Source: Planococcus sp. MB-3u-03
GTDB taxonomy: Bacteria > Bacillota > Bacilli > Bacillales_A > Planococcaceae
DNA: 64,000 nt
Direction of reading: 5' to 3'
Assembly (NCBI RefSeq): GCF_002833405.1
Contig: NZ_CP025135.1
Location: 2,275,501-2,339,500 of the forward strand
Numbering within the stretch: the first letter of the stretch is position 1; each line of letters starts with the position of its first letter. Shown here one piece after another: positions 53,112 through 62,217 of this stretch. The notes under the pieces are model-generated. The model had not been told where the DNA came from. It worked only from the letters and a program-made list of their open reading frames with translations, and made no database searches. The translations under genes and the position numbers were made by a program.

Positions 53112-54128
53112 CTACTTCGTCTCGTCTTCCATCATCAGATGATAATGGATAAAGTCAAAGAAATGCGTTTCTCCGTCGGAATTCCCCTCTATCATTTCCG
53201 TTGCGCGGGCCTTCACTTCATCTGCCCGCTCTTGTTCACCGATTGCTATAAAATACTCATTCATATAGAAATACATCGCCAGAGATTCATATGTGACTGT
53301 TGGTTCTTGCGTCTCTCGATCATATCTGCCATACAGACGGTCTTCTTCTTCCCATTCAGTTTTCAACCATTCTTCGAAAACATCAGAAGACAAACCGATA
53401 CGTTCCCGATTGATCGCAATAAGCAATTGGTCAATCATATGGACGATTTCATTTTCAACATATTTTTCATCCGCCACATCAAAATACTCCGGGAAAAACA
53501 CTTCGTCTGCATTGACATCTTCAAGTAATTGGTCGGCTTTCATGTCTTCAGGGACATCCGCAATCAAATAGCTGAGTGTCACGCGCTGCGCAGGGTAGTT
53601 CACTTCCCAGTCGTAATAATCAACGGTATATTCATTATTTGTCTGGACTCGTGAAATGGTTTCGATGATCCGGTCTGCAGTTTCCGAGTACTCTGGCTGG
53701 CCGAATAATTGATCTGCCTGCCTGAGCGCAGCCGCAATACGGATATCGTCAATTAACGCGTTGACGGTAGCATCCTCGAAAATCAGCCAATTAATGAAAA
53801 AGTCATCTCCCTCTTCCACCACAAATTCATCCATGAGGTTTTCGTATTGCTCTGCGAACTTTTCTTCATCTTCCATCATGACCAAGTATTCCATATACAA
53901 GCCGATGCTCTCGGACAAATATTGCGAATCGGGAGTTGATGGGTAGGCATGGATAAAATTATCTTCGTCGAAATACGCTTCCGCAAAATCCTCCGGCACT
54001 GCTTGTTGCTCCACCGGTTGTTCTTCTGGTGTCTGCTGTTCATCAGGTTGCGGCGACGGTTCGTTCGCTTCCTCGCTGCAGGCAGCGAGCATTGCCACAG
54101 TCATCACCGGCAAGAGCCATTTCCTCAT
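53112..54128 (-). CDS. ydaJ: YdaJ-like exopolysaccharide lipoprotein (putative glycosyl hydrolase)
   Basis: A 338-residue lipoprotein. The signal peptide MRKWLLPVMTVAMLAAC is followed by an acidic Pro/Glu/Gln-rich linker of about 35 residues, then the same domain as the gene at 49596 (YLSESIGLYMEYLVMMEDEEKF, ATVNALIDDIRIAAALRQAD, THFFDFIHYHLMMEDE). The order ydaK-ydaM-ydaJ-ydaL is like the Bacillus subtilis ydaJKLMN locus, rearranged. The start is ATG 54128, overlapping the glycosyltransferase stop once that gene is repaired. Confidence 0.85.
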   Translation of the reverse strand: MRKWLLPVMTVAMLAACSEEANEPSPQPDEQQTPEEQPVEQQAVPEDFAEAYFDEDNFIHAYPSTPDSQYLSESIGLYMEYLVMMEDEEKFAEQYENLMDEFVVEEGDDFFINWLIFEDATVNALIDDIRIAAALRQADQLFGQPEYSETADRIIETISRVQTNNEYTVDYYDWEVNYPAQRVTLSYLIADVPEDMKADQLLEDVNADEVFFPEYFDVADEKYVENEIVHMIDQLLIAINRERIGLSSDVFEEWLKTEWEEEDRLYGRYDRETQEPTVTYESLAMYFYMNEYFIAIGEQERADEVKARATEMIEGNSDGETHFFDFIHYHLMMEDETK

Positions 54129-55356
54129 GAATCCACTCTCCCTTTGAAGCGCTGGGTTTTGTCCCAGGCAATCGTTTTTTGCGCAATTTGCTCCATGTAT
54201 ATGTTGCAACGCTGCGGATCAGCAGCAAGATGAACAGTTGGGCATACGTGAAGTACATGACCAGCACATACAGCACATTGGTCAATGAAACATTCCGATC
54301 GACGACGAGCGCACTCAAAAGCTGCGCGGTATAGACGATATAGGTCATAAACCAAAGCATCATGAGCGGCGCACCGATGTTCGGGATATCAACTCCGGAA
54401 ATGCTTAGGATGAAAAAGATGTCCGAAATCAGCAACATCAACACAAAAATCAGGTATGTGAAGAGATGCTGCAAACTAAGCACGAAAGTTCTGCCTCTCC
54501 AGTGCGACCAATCCTTCATTGATTTTTCCAGCAAATACAAGTTGCCAGTCAGCCAGCGCGTCCGTTGCTTGATGAACGCTTTCAATGTTTCAGGCTCCTG
54601 TTCCCAAGTGCGGGAAGTCGGAATGACGGGCAAAACATAACCTGCAGCTGTCAGACGGACTGTCAGTTCGGCATCCTCTGCCAAGGCATACACATCATAG
54701 CCTCCGAGTTTCTCGATGACCGAACGGCGCAGAAGCATATTTGTACCGGCGAGAGACCCAAGTCTGAAAAGAGCCCAGCGGCCGCATTGCATGAGCAGTT
54801 GGAACACTTGGAATTCGAGTGCGATCATACGGGTCAACACATTCGTATCGACATTTTTCGTTTTGACATATCCGACCGCCCCTGCAGCGTTCGGTACCGT
54901 TTCTGCCGCCTGGACCAATTTCTCCAACGCATCCGGCTCGGGTTCGTTGTCGGCATCGTATACGACAAAATAATCCGAATCCGTCACACTCAAACCGTAG
55001 TTCAAGACCCGTGATTTACCCTTCGGATTTCCGGGCGGCACAGGAATGTAATGGATACGCGAAAAGACTTCCGCAAATTCTTGAACGATAGCAGCTGTCC
55101 CATCCTTGGAACTATCATCCAATAGATAAATATCGAGTTTGCCCTCGTATTTCAGCCGAGCCATGGCGCGCAATGTATTTTCGATGACGATTTCCTCGTT
55201 ATGTGCAGGGATCAACACGGCCACGCTCGGATAATGTTTGATCTTCGGCGGGTTGCGGAACCGCAGCCGGTACCAGACGCCCCCGATCGTCACCGCGGAA
55301 TAGAACAGCAGCAAAATCCAAAACAGGACAACTGTGGCAGTGATGAGTATATTCAT
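54125..55356 (-). CDS. ydaM: Family 2 glycosyltransferase, YdaM-like (frameshift at the 3' end)
   Basis: A membrane glycosyltransferase of about 410 residues, BcsA/HasA-like and processive. N-terminal helix, then AVLIPAHNEEIVIENTLRAM, DIYLLDDSSKDGTAA, YFVVYDADNEPEPDAL (D-x-D), LAEDAELTVRLTAAGY (the ED acid pair) and QQ/R-RW-like KQRTRWLTGNLYLLE, and four C-terminal helices. The open frame runs on to 54043, deep into the next gene. One base added at 54157-54160 gives GTKTQRFKGRVDS and a TGA at 54125-54127 that overlaps the next ATG, a normal coupling. Confidence 0.88.
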
Positions 55357-56114
55357 ATGGCCCTACCCAAAGCACGCGACAATTCATTCAAATTGGACAC
55401 CTGCTCCTTTCTGACTTCATACGGCGAATCCAGTAAATTCAATTCCTGCTTCACCTTGTCACGGTAGCGCTCCATCATGAGGCGCACCCCTTCTTCATCA
55501 ATATCTTTGAGCAGCAAGTAAATCGATTGCCCGGTCGAAGTCGCCAAGTCAAACTTCTGGCGGATGGTCGACAAAGTCGCCCGCTCCAATGATTCTTTAA
55601 TGTTCTGTTGAGTGCGCTTGTTTTTCGTATTGATTGTGATTTCGACGAACCACGCTTCTTCCTGACGGCGCTCAGTCGTCTTCAACACCCATTGCGCCTG
55701 TTCAGTGAACTCATTGACAGTCAGGATATCCGTTTCCCCGTGGTATTTCTGAAGAAGCTGCACTTGGCGCCGCAATTCGCTCGCCTCATAGCCGATCTGC
55801 TTGATCTGGTTCAGCAGCAACCAGAACGACAAGATGAAGCCGGTGAACAGCAAGTGGCTATAGACATACATGATTTCCAAATCCGGCCGTTGTGTGAAGA
55901 AAAAGGCAAATACGGTCAAGAAAACCCCATAGCTCAAAATGATGCTTATGCCATAGAGGAATACATACCGTTCATGAATTAATGTCATGAACAAGATGGA
56001 TAGCCCCGCCACCAGCAGCATTTCGGTGGAAAAAGGCAGAACCAGCGAGAATAACGCCCAACCGAATCCAAGCACCATCAAAATCAGAATTCCGAGCTTT
56101 AAATTATTTTTCAT
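55353..56114 (-). CDS. ydaK: YdaK-like membrane protein with degenerate GGDEF domain (putative c-di-GMP receptor)
   Basis: A 253-residue protein. Four helices in the first 120 residues (LGILILMVLGFGWALFSLVL, LLVAGLSILFMTL and others), a coiled linker, then a GGDEF-like fold with no GGDEF motif: NEFTEQAQWVLKTTERRQEEAWFVEITI and QSIYLLLKDIDEEGVRLMME. In Bacillus subtilis the equivalent protein binds c-di-GMP and switches exopolysaccharide synthesis on. ATG 56114 follows a GGGGTGGGCGG site; the longer frame from 56123 is less likely. It overlaps the glycosyltransferase by four bases and starts the operon. Confidence 0.85.
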   Translation of the reverse strand: MKNNLKLGILILMVLGFGWALFSLVLPFSTEMLLVAGLSILFMTLIHERYVFLYGISIILSYGVFLTVFAFFFTQRPDLEIMYVYSHLLFTGFILSFWLLLNQIKQIGYEASELRRQVQLLQKYHGETDILTVNEFTEQAQWVLKTTERRQEEAWFVEITINTKNKRTQQNIKESLERATLSTIRQKFDLATSTGQSIYLLLKDIDEEGVRLMMERYRDKVKQELNLLDSPYEVRKEQVSNLNELSRALGRAI

Positions 56115-56158
56115 TCCGCCCACCCCATCGCATAGGTTAAAATACCTGTTATTTATTC

Positions 56159-56175
56159 CAATATTATAAATATTG
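56159..56175. promoter_or_regulatory. AT-rich palindrome upstream of the exopolysaccharide operon
   Basis: CAATATT-ATA-AATATTG, a 7-base inverted repeat 45 bases before the first gene start of the operon. It may be an operator or part of the promoter; the base composition makes chance occurrence possible. Confidence 0.4.
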
Positions 56176-56202
56176 AAATATCATAAACCTATACTACTAC
56201 AT

Positions 56203-56219
56203 TAGTTTAATTTAAACTA
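56203..56219. promoter_or_regulatory. Second palindrome upstream of the exopolysaccharide operon
   Basis: TAGTTTAA-T-TTAAACTA, perfect 8-base arms, 44 bases centre to centre from the palindrome at 56159. A paired operator for a dimeric regulator is possible. Confidence 0.45.
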
Positions 56220-56516
56220 GTATAAAAGTATTGTCAGTAATAATATCCTGTGATTTTTAAATATATTAGGCACAAATGTCTATATAATTCTAATTTTCAG
56301 ATATCATTATCGTTATGAAGAAAGACATATTATGCTTAAGCTAAAGCATTTGAAAGCGGATACAAAATTGCCATCAACTTTTAAAATTTATTTCGTTTTC
56401 CTTCCCTCCTCTATAAAATGAGCAAGAAAAACTGCCGGATCGGCAGCTTCCTTGTCACAAGTATGTGTACATGACCGGATTTTCCATGTTTTCTTTAAGC
56501 GCTTAAATCCATTCTT

Positions 56517-56964
56517 TTATAATACGCCCTGATTTTTGTTGTATGCTTCGTCCTGCTTAGAGGTATTCGTATAATAGCCTGGGATAACGACCAGCAACTC
56601 TACATCCAAGAACCGAAGCTCCTCTAGCATTTTCTGGCCGAACGATTCCCCGATGCCTTTGTTCCGCTCCTCCTCAGTCACCTGCAAATCGTCAAAACCG
56701 CGACCAAGCCAAAGACATCATCGATATCCGGAATATGCTTCAAGTCCCGATAAACATCTCCCAAGCCTTCGGAGATATGCTCTGCATACATGGCCAGCGA
56801 CTCAAGCGAACTGCGCTGGGGATTGAACAGATAGAAATGCGCATCCCCGACTTGCGGCTGTTCTTCCTGCCCTCCAACGTGCAATCAGCTTTACAGGCAA
56901 AGATTTCTGTACCGGGCCGCATCTCAATCCGGTAGTCGACATGGATATCATCTTCTGTAATCAT
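56517..56964 (-). pseudogene. Acetyltransferase-like small protein, frames broken
   Basis: The segments join into about 150 residues when one base is added near 56883 (giving KADLHVGGQEEQ) and one at 56694-56697 (giving LVAVFDDLQVTEEERNKGIG). The protein starts MITEDDIHVDYRIEMRPGTE at ATG 56964 and ends YNKNQGVL. ERNKGIGESFGQKMLEEL resembles the acetyl-CoA loop of GNAT enzymes, but the rest is not typical. Uncertain family. The breaks are probably consensus deletions. Confidence 0.5.
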
Positions 56965-57050
56965 CGGATCTCCTCCTTCACTATGTCCATTCGGTTAAAG
57001 ATATATCAAGTATGTCATTTATTATCAGAAAATTCAATCACTACATCAAA

Positions 57051-57929
57051 CTATTGTCCTGCCTTTTCCTCAGCCAATTTCTTTTCGAACAGGTCGAGCA
57101 ACTGCGCTTTCAATTCAGGCCGCTGCAAGGCAAATTCAATCGTCGTTTCGATGAAACCGTATTTTTCGCCTACATCGTAGCGTTTTCCTTCGAATGCAAA
57201 TGCTTGGACAGGACGGATCGCATTCAACTTTTCGATGGCATCGGTCAATTGGATTTCCCCACCTGCTCCAGGTTCCTGTTCGGCTAATAAGCGGAAGATT
57301 TCTGGCGTTAGAACGTACCTGCCCATGATGGCGAAATTTGAAGGTGCATGGCCCGGCTCCGGCTTTTCGACAAAATGGTCGACTTTCATGAGAGCCCCGT
57401 CAATTTCGGACGGCGCAACGATTCCATAACGGTGCGTTTCACTATCGCTTACTTCCTTCACTCCGATGACCGGGCTCTCCGTTTTCTCGAACTGCTCGAT
57501 TAATTGGTGAAGCGCCGGTGGATCATTTTGGACAATATCATCCCCGAGCAGCACCGCGAACGGCTCATCTCCAATAAAATGCCTGCCCGACCAGATGGCA
57601 TGGCCGAGGCCAAGCGGCTGTTTTTGGCGGATGTAATGGATTTCCACTTCTGATGTAGCAAGTACCGAGTCGAGCACATCGAGCTTCCCTTGCTCTTTCA
57701 GGAGATGTTCAAGTTCAAAGGCATGGTCGAAATGGTCTTCAATGGCACGCTTGCCTTTTCCTGTAACAATGATGATGCTGGTGATGCCTGAAGCAATCGC
57801 TTCTTCAACGATATATTGGATTGTCGGCTTATCGACAATTGGCAGCATTTCTTTTGGCATCGCTTTTGTCGCCGGCAAAAAACGGGTGCCGAGACCTGCT
57901 GCGGGGATGATTGCTTTTGTGATCTTCAT
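57051..57929 (-). CDS. galU: UTP-glucose-1-phosphate uridylyltransferase GalU
   Basis: A 292-residue enzyme making UDP-glucose, a precursor of teichoic acid glycosylation, glycolipids and exopolysaccharide. The nucleotide-binding start [61 protein letters not shown] and [27 protein letters not shown] are typical. ATG 57929 follows AGGTGAGAAGG. It is close to the exopolysaccharide genes, which could use its product. Monocistronic by context. Confidence 0.95.
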   Translation of the reverse strand: MKITKAIIPAAGLGTRFLPATKAMPKEMLPIVDKPTIQYIVEEAIASGITSIIIVTGKGKRAIEDHFDHAFELEHLLKEQGKLDVLDSVLATSEVEIHYIRQKQPLGLGHAIWSGRHFIGDEPFAVLLGDDIVQNDPPALHQLIEQFEKTESPVIGVKEVSDSETHRYGIVAPSEIDGALMKVDHFVEKPEPGHAPSNFAIMGRYVLTPEIFRLLAEQEPGAGGEIQLTDAIEKLNAIRPVQAFAFEGKRYDVGEKYGFIETTIEFALQRPELKAQLLDLFEKKLAEEKAGQ

Positions 57930-57992
57930 GGACCTTCTCACCTTTCCTAATGCAGTCGTTTACTTGAGAGTATAGCATTGTTTTCAAAAAGC

Positions 57993-58019
57993 AAAAAAGC
58001 CTCCGCTATGGCGAAGGCT
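57993..58019 (-). terminator. Terminator left of the transporter remnant
   Basis: On the minus strand AGCCTTCGC pairs with GCGGAGGCT (one mismatch), then six T. It follows the stop of the remnant at 58025. Confidence 0.75.
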
Positions 58020-58024
58020 CCTGC

Positions 58025-58339
58025 TTATACGAAAAGATGTGCGAACAAGACGATGATCGGCAAAGTGATCGCTTTACGCAAGAGAAAAATGACCAACAGC
58101 TCCCAAAACTTCACCCGAATATTCGAGCGCAGGATCAGGATGCCGATTTCCGACATATAGATTAACTGCGTTAGCGACATGCCAGCGATGACGAATTTCG
58201 TCAAATCGCTTTCGATGCTGCTGCCGAGCACCGCCGGGAGGAACATATCCGCGAATCCAACCAGTAAAGTCGGTGCCGCTTGTGCCGCTTCTGGCAAGCC
58301 TAAAAGTGTCAGTGTGTTCAGTAAAGAAATCTCTTTATA
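58025..58339 (-). pseudogene. C-terminal remnant of a YjiH-type nucleoside-recognition membrane protein
   Basis: About 100 residues only (CTG-rich start; LNTLTLLGLPEAAQAAPTLLVGF, SDLTKFVIAGMSLTQLIYMSEIG, ELLVIFLLRKAITLPIIVL) matching the end of a family whose members are over 400 residues. No ribosome site precedes it and a stop lies in frame upstream, so the 5' three quarters are missing. The neighbouring sortase module begins about 85 bases upstream, as if a rearrangement had cut the gene. Its own terminator survives. Confidence 0.7.
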
Positions 58340-58423
58340 ATAAAATAGACCTATTCTAAAAGTCTCAATTCAAGACTATACTATTCTAGATATTCCATTT
58401 ATTTCACATATAGGAGGATTCAA

Positions 58424-59602
58424 ATGAAAGCTGCGTTAACACTTATCACATCCCTCTTGCTGGCTCTTGCGATCGGAACAGTTCCGGCATTCGCCATTTC
58501 AGAGGACGACCGCGGTTTTAACCGCTTATTGGCTGAAATCGGCTGGGAAAAAGCGGATTACATCGATTATCTAGACAGCAAGGGCTGGACGCTGGATGAT
58601 TTTTATTCTTCTACCGATCTCGGCACACCGCTAACAGAAGACGGTATTGCACAAATTATGAATACATACGAATTGACACGTGCTGAATTGAACAGCCTGT
58701 TAGAAGAGTTCGGCGATTTGGATGCAGGTGTAGATGTATTGGATGGGGATTTCATTATTTTTATGGAAGAACTGGAAGATTCACTCGACTTCTATTTAGA
58801 TTTCGAGGAACAGTTAACACCGATCACCGAAGCGAACTTGGCCTTGTTGCTTGAGGATTTTGGATTCACTTCAAACGATGAGCTCGAAGAATTCCTCAAT
58901 TTGTTTGATGATTCACTCGCAGATTACGAGTTTATCGAAGACTTGGAGAGTTCTATTATGTTCTATCAGGAAGAGTGGCTTTTTGATCTGGACATGGAGG
59001 GTGTATTCGCTGAATTTGGTGTGACCGAACAAGAACTTGAGCGCCTCTCCCAACATTTTGAAACACTCGATTACACAAATCCGGAATTCGAAGAACGTTT
59101 GATGGAACTCAGCGAGCGCATGATGGCAATCGAGGAATTTTCCACCGTAACCGAATTATCCGCGGAGCAAATTGCAGAACTTCTATCGATTTACGACGAG
59201 TTCATGGAAATTTTTGAAATGGAAGCCAAGTATTATTTCGTCAAAGGCGATGAGAAAAAAGAGATGAGCGTTCAATCCCTTATTTCTTTAGAGTCGACAG
59301 ATGGCTATGACCTGTTGATCGAGCTTTATAATCTAGAAGGTGATTTTTTGGCAGATATCCTGTTGACCGCTGATATGTTCGGGTCAGACCTCATCGTCGA
59401 CACCGGAAAAGAATTGGAAAACAGCACGCCAACGGTTATCCCACCACCTAAACAACCAGCTGATAACACGAACCAAACCGTCAAAGGCGGAAAGCTGCCG
59501 AAAACTGCTAGTGATTTCGCACAAAATACGGCAATCGGCCTGGGCTTTATCGCATTCGGTGCTTTATTGTACAGACGTACACGGGTGAAACCTGCATCAT
59601 GA
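58424..59602 (+). CDS. Acidic surface protein with LPKTA sorting signal
   Basis: A 392-residue exported protein. Signal peptide MKAALTLITSLLLALAIGTVPAFA; a very acidic helical body with repeated E/D-L patterns (e.g. FMEELEDSLDFYLDFEEQL); a PPPKQPADNT linker; the sorting motif L-P-K-T-A, a hydrophobic helix (NTAIGLGFIAFGALLY) and basic tail RRTRVKPAS. It matches the processed acidic surface proteins whose genes sit next to a class D sortase. RBS AGGAGG and ATG 58424. The sortase gene overlaps its stop (ATGA). Confidence 0.9.
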   Translation: MKAALTLITSLLLALAIGTVPAFAISEDDRGFNRLLAEIGWEKADYIDYLDSKGWTLDDFYSSTDLGTPLTEDGIAQIMNTYELTRAELNSLLEEFGDLDAGVDVLDGDFIIFMEELEDSLDFYLDFEEQLTPITEANLALLLEDFGFTSNDELEEFLNLFDDSLADYEFIEDLESSIMFYQEEWLFDLDMEGVFAEFGVTEQELERLSQHFETLDYTNPEFEERLMELSERMMAIEEFSTVTELSAEQIAELLSIYDEFMEIFEMEAKYYFVKGDEKKEMSVQSLISLESTDGYDLLIELYNLEGDFLADILLTADMFGSDLIVDTGKELENSTPTVIPPPKQPADNTNQTVKGGKLPKTASDFAQNTAIGLGFIAFGALLYRRTRVKPAS

Positions 59603-60302
59603 ACAAAAAAGAATTTCCTGGTTGATGACCATTGCAGCAGTTGCCATGATCACTTTCGGCCTATGGTTCAGCGGCACACAAGCGGCAACTTTCGCGAAGG
59701 GCTATCTTCTATATAAAGCAGATTCAGTTGCTGCAGAGGATTTTGCGTCTAAGTTGCAAACGACTAACGCCGAGGTTTCTTTACCGGAAGCTGAAGAGGC
59801 CGAATCCATCATGGACCCAGTTAAAGAACAAGAAAAGGGAGAAGAAGCGGCAGAAGAAATAGCCCAACTCCCGAAAGACATTGACTACCCATCAGATCCA
59901 CAAATCGGCGATTTAATGGGCGAACTGATCATTCCGAAACTGGGCGCAAGCTTGCCGATTATCCACGGCACTGATGAAGACGAACTGGAACAAGGCGTCG
60001 GCCATTATTCCGGCAGCGTATTGCCCGGCCAATCCGATAATTCGGTCTTGTCTGGGCATCGCGATACAGTATTCCGGGAACTTGGAAAAGTCGGCAAAGG
60101 CGATGAGTTCATCGTCCATACCGCCGATGGCACGTTCACTTACCGCGTCCGCCAAGTGCGCATCGTTGATGAAGACGACCGCACCGTCATCGTCCCGAAA
60201 CCACGGGCCACTTTGACCGTCTCCACGTGCTATCCTTTCGATTTCGTCGGCTACGCGCCTGAGCGCTATATTCTTGTAGCTGACCTCGTCTCGAGCAGCT
60301 AA
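59599..60302 (+). CDS. Class D sortase (frameshift at the start)
   Basis: A membrane transpeptidase of about 234 residues that would anchor the acidic protein to the cell wall. N-terminal helix (IAAVAMITFGLWF), an acidic linker, then the sortase barrel with His in SVLSGHRDTVFRELGKV, Cys in LTVSTCYPFDFVGYAPERYILVA and Arg in PER. The natural start is ATG 59599, overlapping the upstream TGA. From it the frame fails at the A run 59605-59610; one more A gives MNKKRISWLMTIAAVAM. The open frame otherwise begins at TTG 59622. Confidence 0.9.
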
Positions 60303-60304
60303 AC

Positions 60305-60345
60305 AAAAGACCGCAGCCTCCCAAAAGGAAGCTACGGTCTTTTTG
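60305..60345 (+). terminator. Terminator of the sortase operon
   Basis: AAAGACCGCAGCCTCC pairs with GGAAGCTACGGTCTTT (two mismatches), followed by T run. Confidence 0.8.
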
Positions 60346-60354
60346 CATTCATTT

Positions 60355-60385
60355 AAAAAGCCCTGAATTCTCATTCAGGGCTTTT
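60355..60385 (-). terminator. Terminator of the serine protease gene
   Basis: AAGCCCTGAAT (60358-60368) pairs with ATTCAGGGCTT (60373-60383). On the minus strand it ends in TTTTT after the stop at 60388. Confidence 0.85.
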
Positions 60386-60387
60386 CA

Positions 60388-61851
60388 CTATTCTACATTG
60401 ACGATATCGGAAATATAGAAGAATCCGTAATCATCCATGACGATCGTGTAAACTTTCGTGCGTTCTTGCAACGACCAATTGCCCTCTGCGTCCTTGAACT
60501 CAAACGCTTCTTCTGTATAGACAAGTGCGTGGTCTTCTTTAATTTCAATATTGGTAATATCAAGCTTGTTGAAAATATGTTCCATGTTCTTGCCGGCGAT
60601 TTGGTCGATATATTCAATCATGCTATTGTAGATATCGCTTTGATAGACGAGCAAGTTCTGAACATAGTAGAAGTCTTCTTCCTGCAATGCCAGTTCGTAA
60701 AACTCCTGATAGCTCACGACAAATTCCGTCAACGATTCTTCTGTAAATTCGTGCGTCGTGCTGTAGTCGAATTCGTAATCTTCATCTTCGTAGCTGCTGT
60801 CGAAGTCATCGTAGACAGGGAAAATCTCAGCAACTGCTTCACGGCTCATCGGGTTTTTCGCCCATGCATCTAGTTGGTCATACATGGAATAGAGCGGAAT
60901 GGAGAATCCGATTGAATCCCCTTCAGGGAACAGCAGTGAATTGATGCCGATCACTTTTCCAGTACCTGCGTCAAGCAGTGGACCGCCGCTTGAACCTGGC
61001 GCAAGGGCAGCATCGATTTGGTAAATATTTTCGTAAGTGAATTCTTGGTAAAAATCACGGTCGATGCCAGTCAAATAACCCATGGATGCGGTATTCTCAA
61101 AACCGGACGGGCTGCCAAGCGCGATGACTTCCGTTCCGACATCGGTTGCCGTCATTTCCACTTCCAATGGCTCGATTCCCGTCAAGTCGTTCACTTGGAT
61201 CAAGGCAATATCGGATTCAGCGGAAATCCCGACGACGGTTCCTTCATGATCCTGGCCGTTGATATTGCGCACAATCACATCCGTGTACCCTGACACAACG
61301 TGGGCGTTCGTTACGACCATGCCCGTTTCCGTGAACAAGAATCCGGAACCTTGGCCGCCTTCTGTCAAAATGGTGTAGACGCGAGATTGTGCACCTTTAA
61401 TGACGGCCGTCTTATCTTTCTTTTTCGGCTCGACTTTTTCTTCCTGGTCGGAAGGGTGCGTGATATTTTCTGCTTTCGTCACAGTTCCTTCAACCGGTTC
61501 TTCAGAAGATACTTGTGTTTCCGGCTCTTCCACCGGCATTTCTTCTTCCGCTGGCTCTTCTACCGGCTCTTCTTCCACCGGTTCTTCCTCAGGCAGCTCT
61601 TCAGGTACTTCTTCCGGTACTTCTTCCGACGCTTCGGTGTCTTCCTGAGGCAATGCCACTTCCGGTTCTTCCTCACCTATCAATTGCCCTAATCCAAATC
61701 CAAGACCCAATAACACGGCCAACAATACGAGCGCATACATGAATTTATTGCGCTTCGGTTTGCGTTGCTTTCTTGTGGCAAGCGGCGCTCCGCAATTGTC
61801 ACAGAACTTTGCAGACTCATCATTCATCGTGCCACACTTTGTGCATTTCAT
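60388..61851 (-). CDS. Zinc-ribbon membrane-anchored HtrA-like serine protease
   Basis: A 487-residue protein. N-terminal zinc ribbon (C3, C6, C17, C20 in CTKCGTMNDESAKFCDNCG); a transmembrane helix (FMYALVLLAVLLGLGFGLGQL); an extended acidic linker with repeated EEPVEE/PEE units (residues about 65-145); trypsin-like domain with His in VVTNAHVVSG, Asp in ISAESDIALIQV and Ser in APGSSGGPLLD. The last 120 residues form an NTF2-like domain of the type seen in TcaA-like proteins. No PDZ domain. ATG 61851. The mixed layout suggests a cell-envelope stress sensor or regulatory protease. Confidence 0.9.
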   Translation of the reverse strand: MKCTKCGTMNDESAKFCDNCGAPLATRKQRKPKRNKFMYALVLLAVLLGLGFGLGQLIGEEEPEVALPQEDTEASEEVPEEVPEELPEEEPVEEEPVEEPAEEEMPVEEPETQVSSEEPVEGTVTKAENITHPSDQEEKVEPKKKDKTAVIKGAQSRVYTILTEGGQGSGFLFTETGMVVTNAHVVSGYTDVIVRNINGQDHEGTVVGISAESDIALIQVNDLTGIEPLEVEMTATDVGTEVIALGSPSGFENTASMGYLTGIDRDFYQEFTYENIYQIDAALAPGSSGGPLLDAGTGKVIGINSLLFPEGDSIGFSIPLYSMYDQLDAWAKNPMSREAVAEIFPVYDDFDSSYEDEDYEFDYSTTHEFTEESLTEFVVSYQEFYELALQEEDFYYVQNLLVYQSDIYNSMIEYIDQIAGKNMEHIFNKLDITNIEIKEDHALVYTEEAFEFKDAEGNWSLQERTKVYTIVMDDYGFFYISDIVNVE

Positions 61852-62217
61852 AGCTGTACCTCCTGCCGGACATAATTCATCCCCGAATTTTCTTCATTAT
61901 AAACCTTAGAACGCCAAACCTCCACCTTAGGTTGCCTTTGTAATATTTTGTCCTTATTTGGTAATAAATTTCAAAATTCAGAACATGTTTTTTAGGTCTT
62001 TATATTCATCTAAACTGTTTAAAGTGCCATTTTTCCTGACATTAGCAGAAATCGAATAAATTGACCGTCTCGTTCTTTTGGGAAATGCTTTTTAGATAAT
62101 CGCATAGGAGATTAGAACTTGCCAGCTGCAACATCTTACTATAAAAAAATTTCCACAAAAAAAGCAATGCCTCAGCACCGCTTTCTGCACTTGCTTATAT
62201 GGGAATTCTCGACAAGT
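61852..62217. other. Intergenic region, AT-rich
   Basis: About 365 bases between the start of the protease gene and the stop of the small secreted protein (both minus). AACCTTAG and TTAGGTT near 61904-61936 form a loose inverted repeat. A weak hairpin, AAGCAATGC with GCACTTGCTT at 62162-62196, may end the small protein transcript. No open frame is convincing. Confidence 0.45.

Larger units (their letters stand above)
56124..56516. other. AT-rich intergenic region
   Basis: About 390 bases upstream of the exopolysaccharide operon. Besides the two palindromes it contains TATATAAT-like boxes around 56281 and a run of polypyrimidine (56395-56415). No open frame, tRNA or repeat structure was recognised. 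Confidence 0.5.

Noticed and set aside
56180..56500. Searched by eye for a tRNA, small RNA or attachment site in the longest AT-rich gap.
   Set aside because: No cloverleaf, CCA end, integrase or direct repeats recognised; only the two palindromes stand out.
61500..61650. Short tandem-looking repeats of TTCTTC/CCGGC units.
   Set aside because: They encode the acidic EEPVEE-type linker of the serine protease; repeat units are imperfect and in frame.
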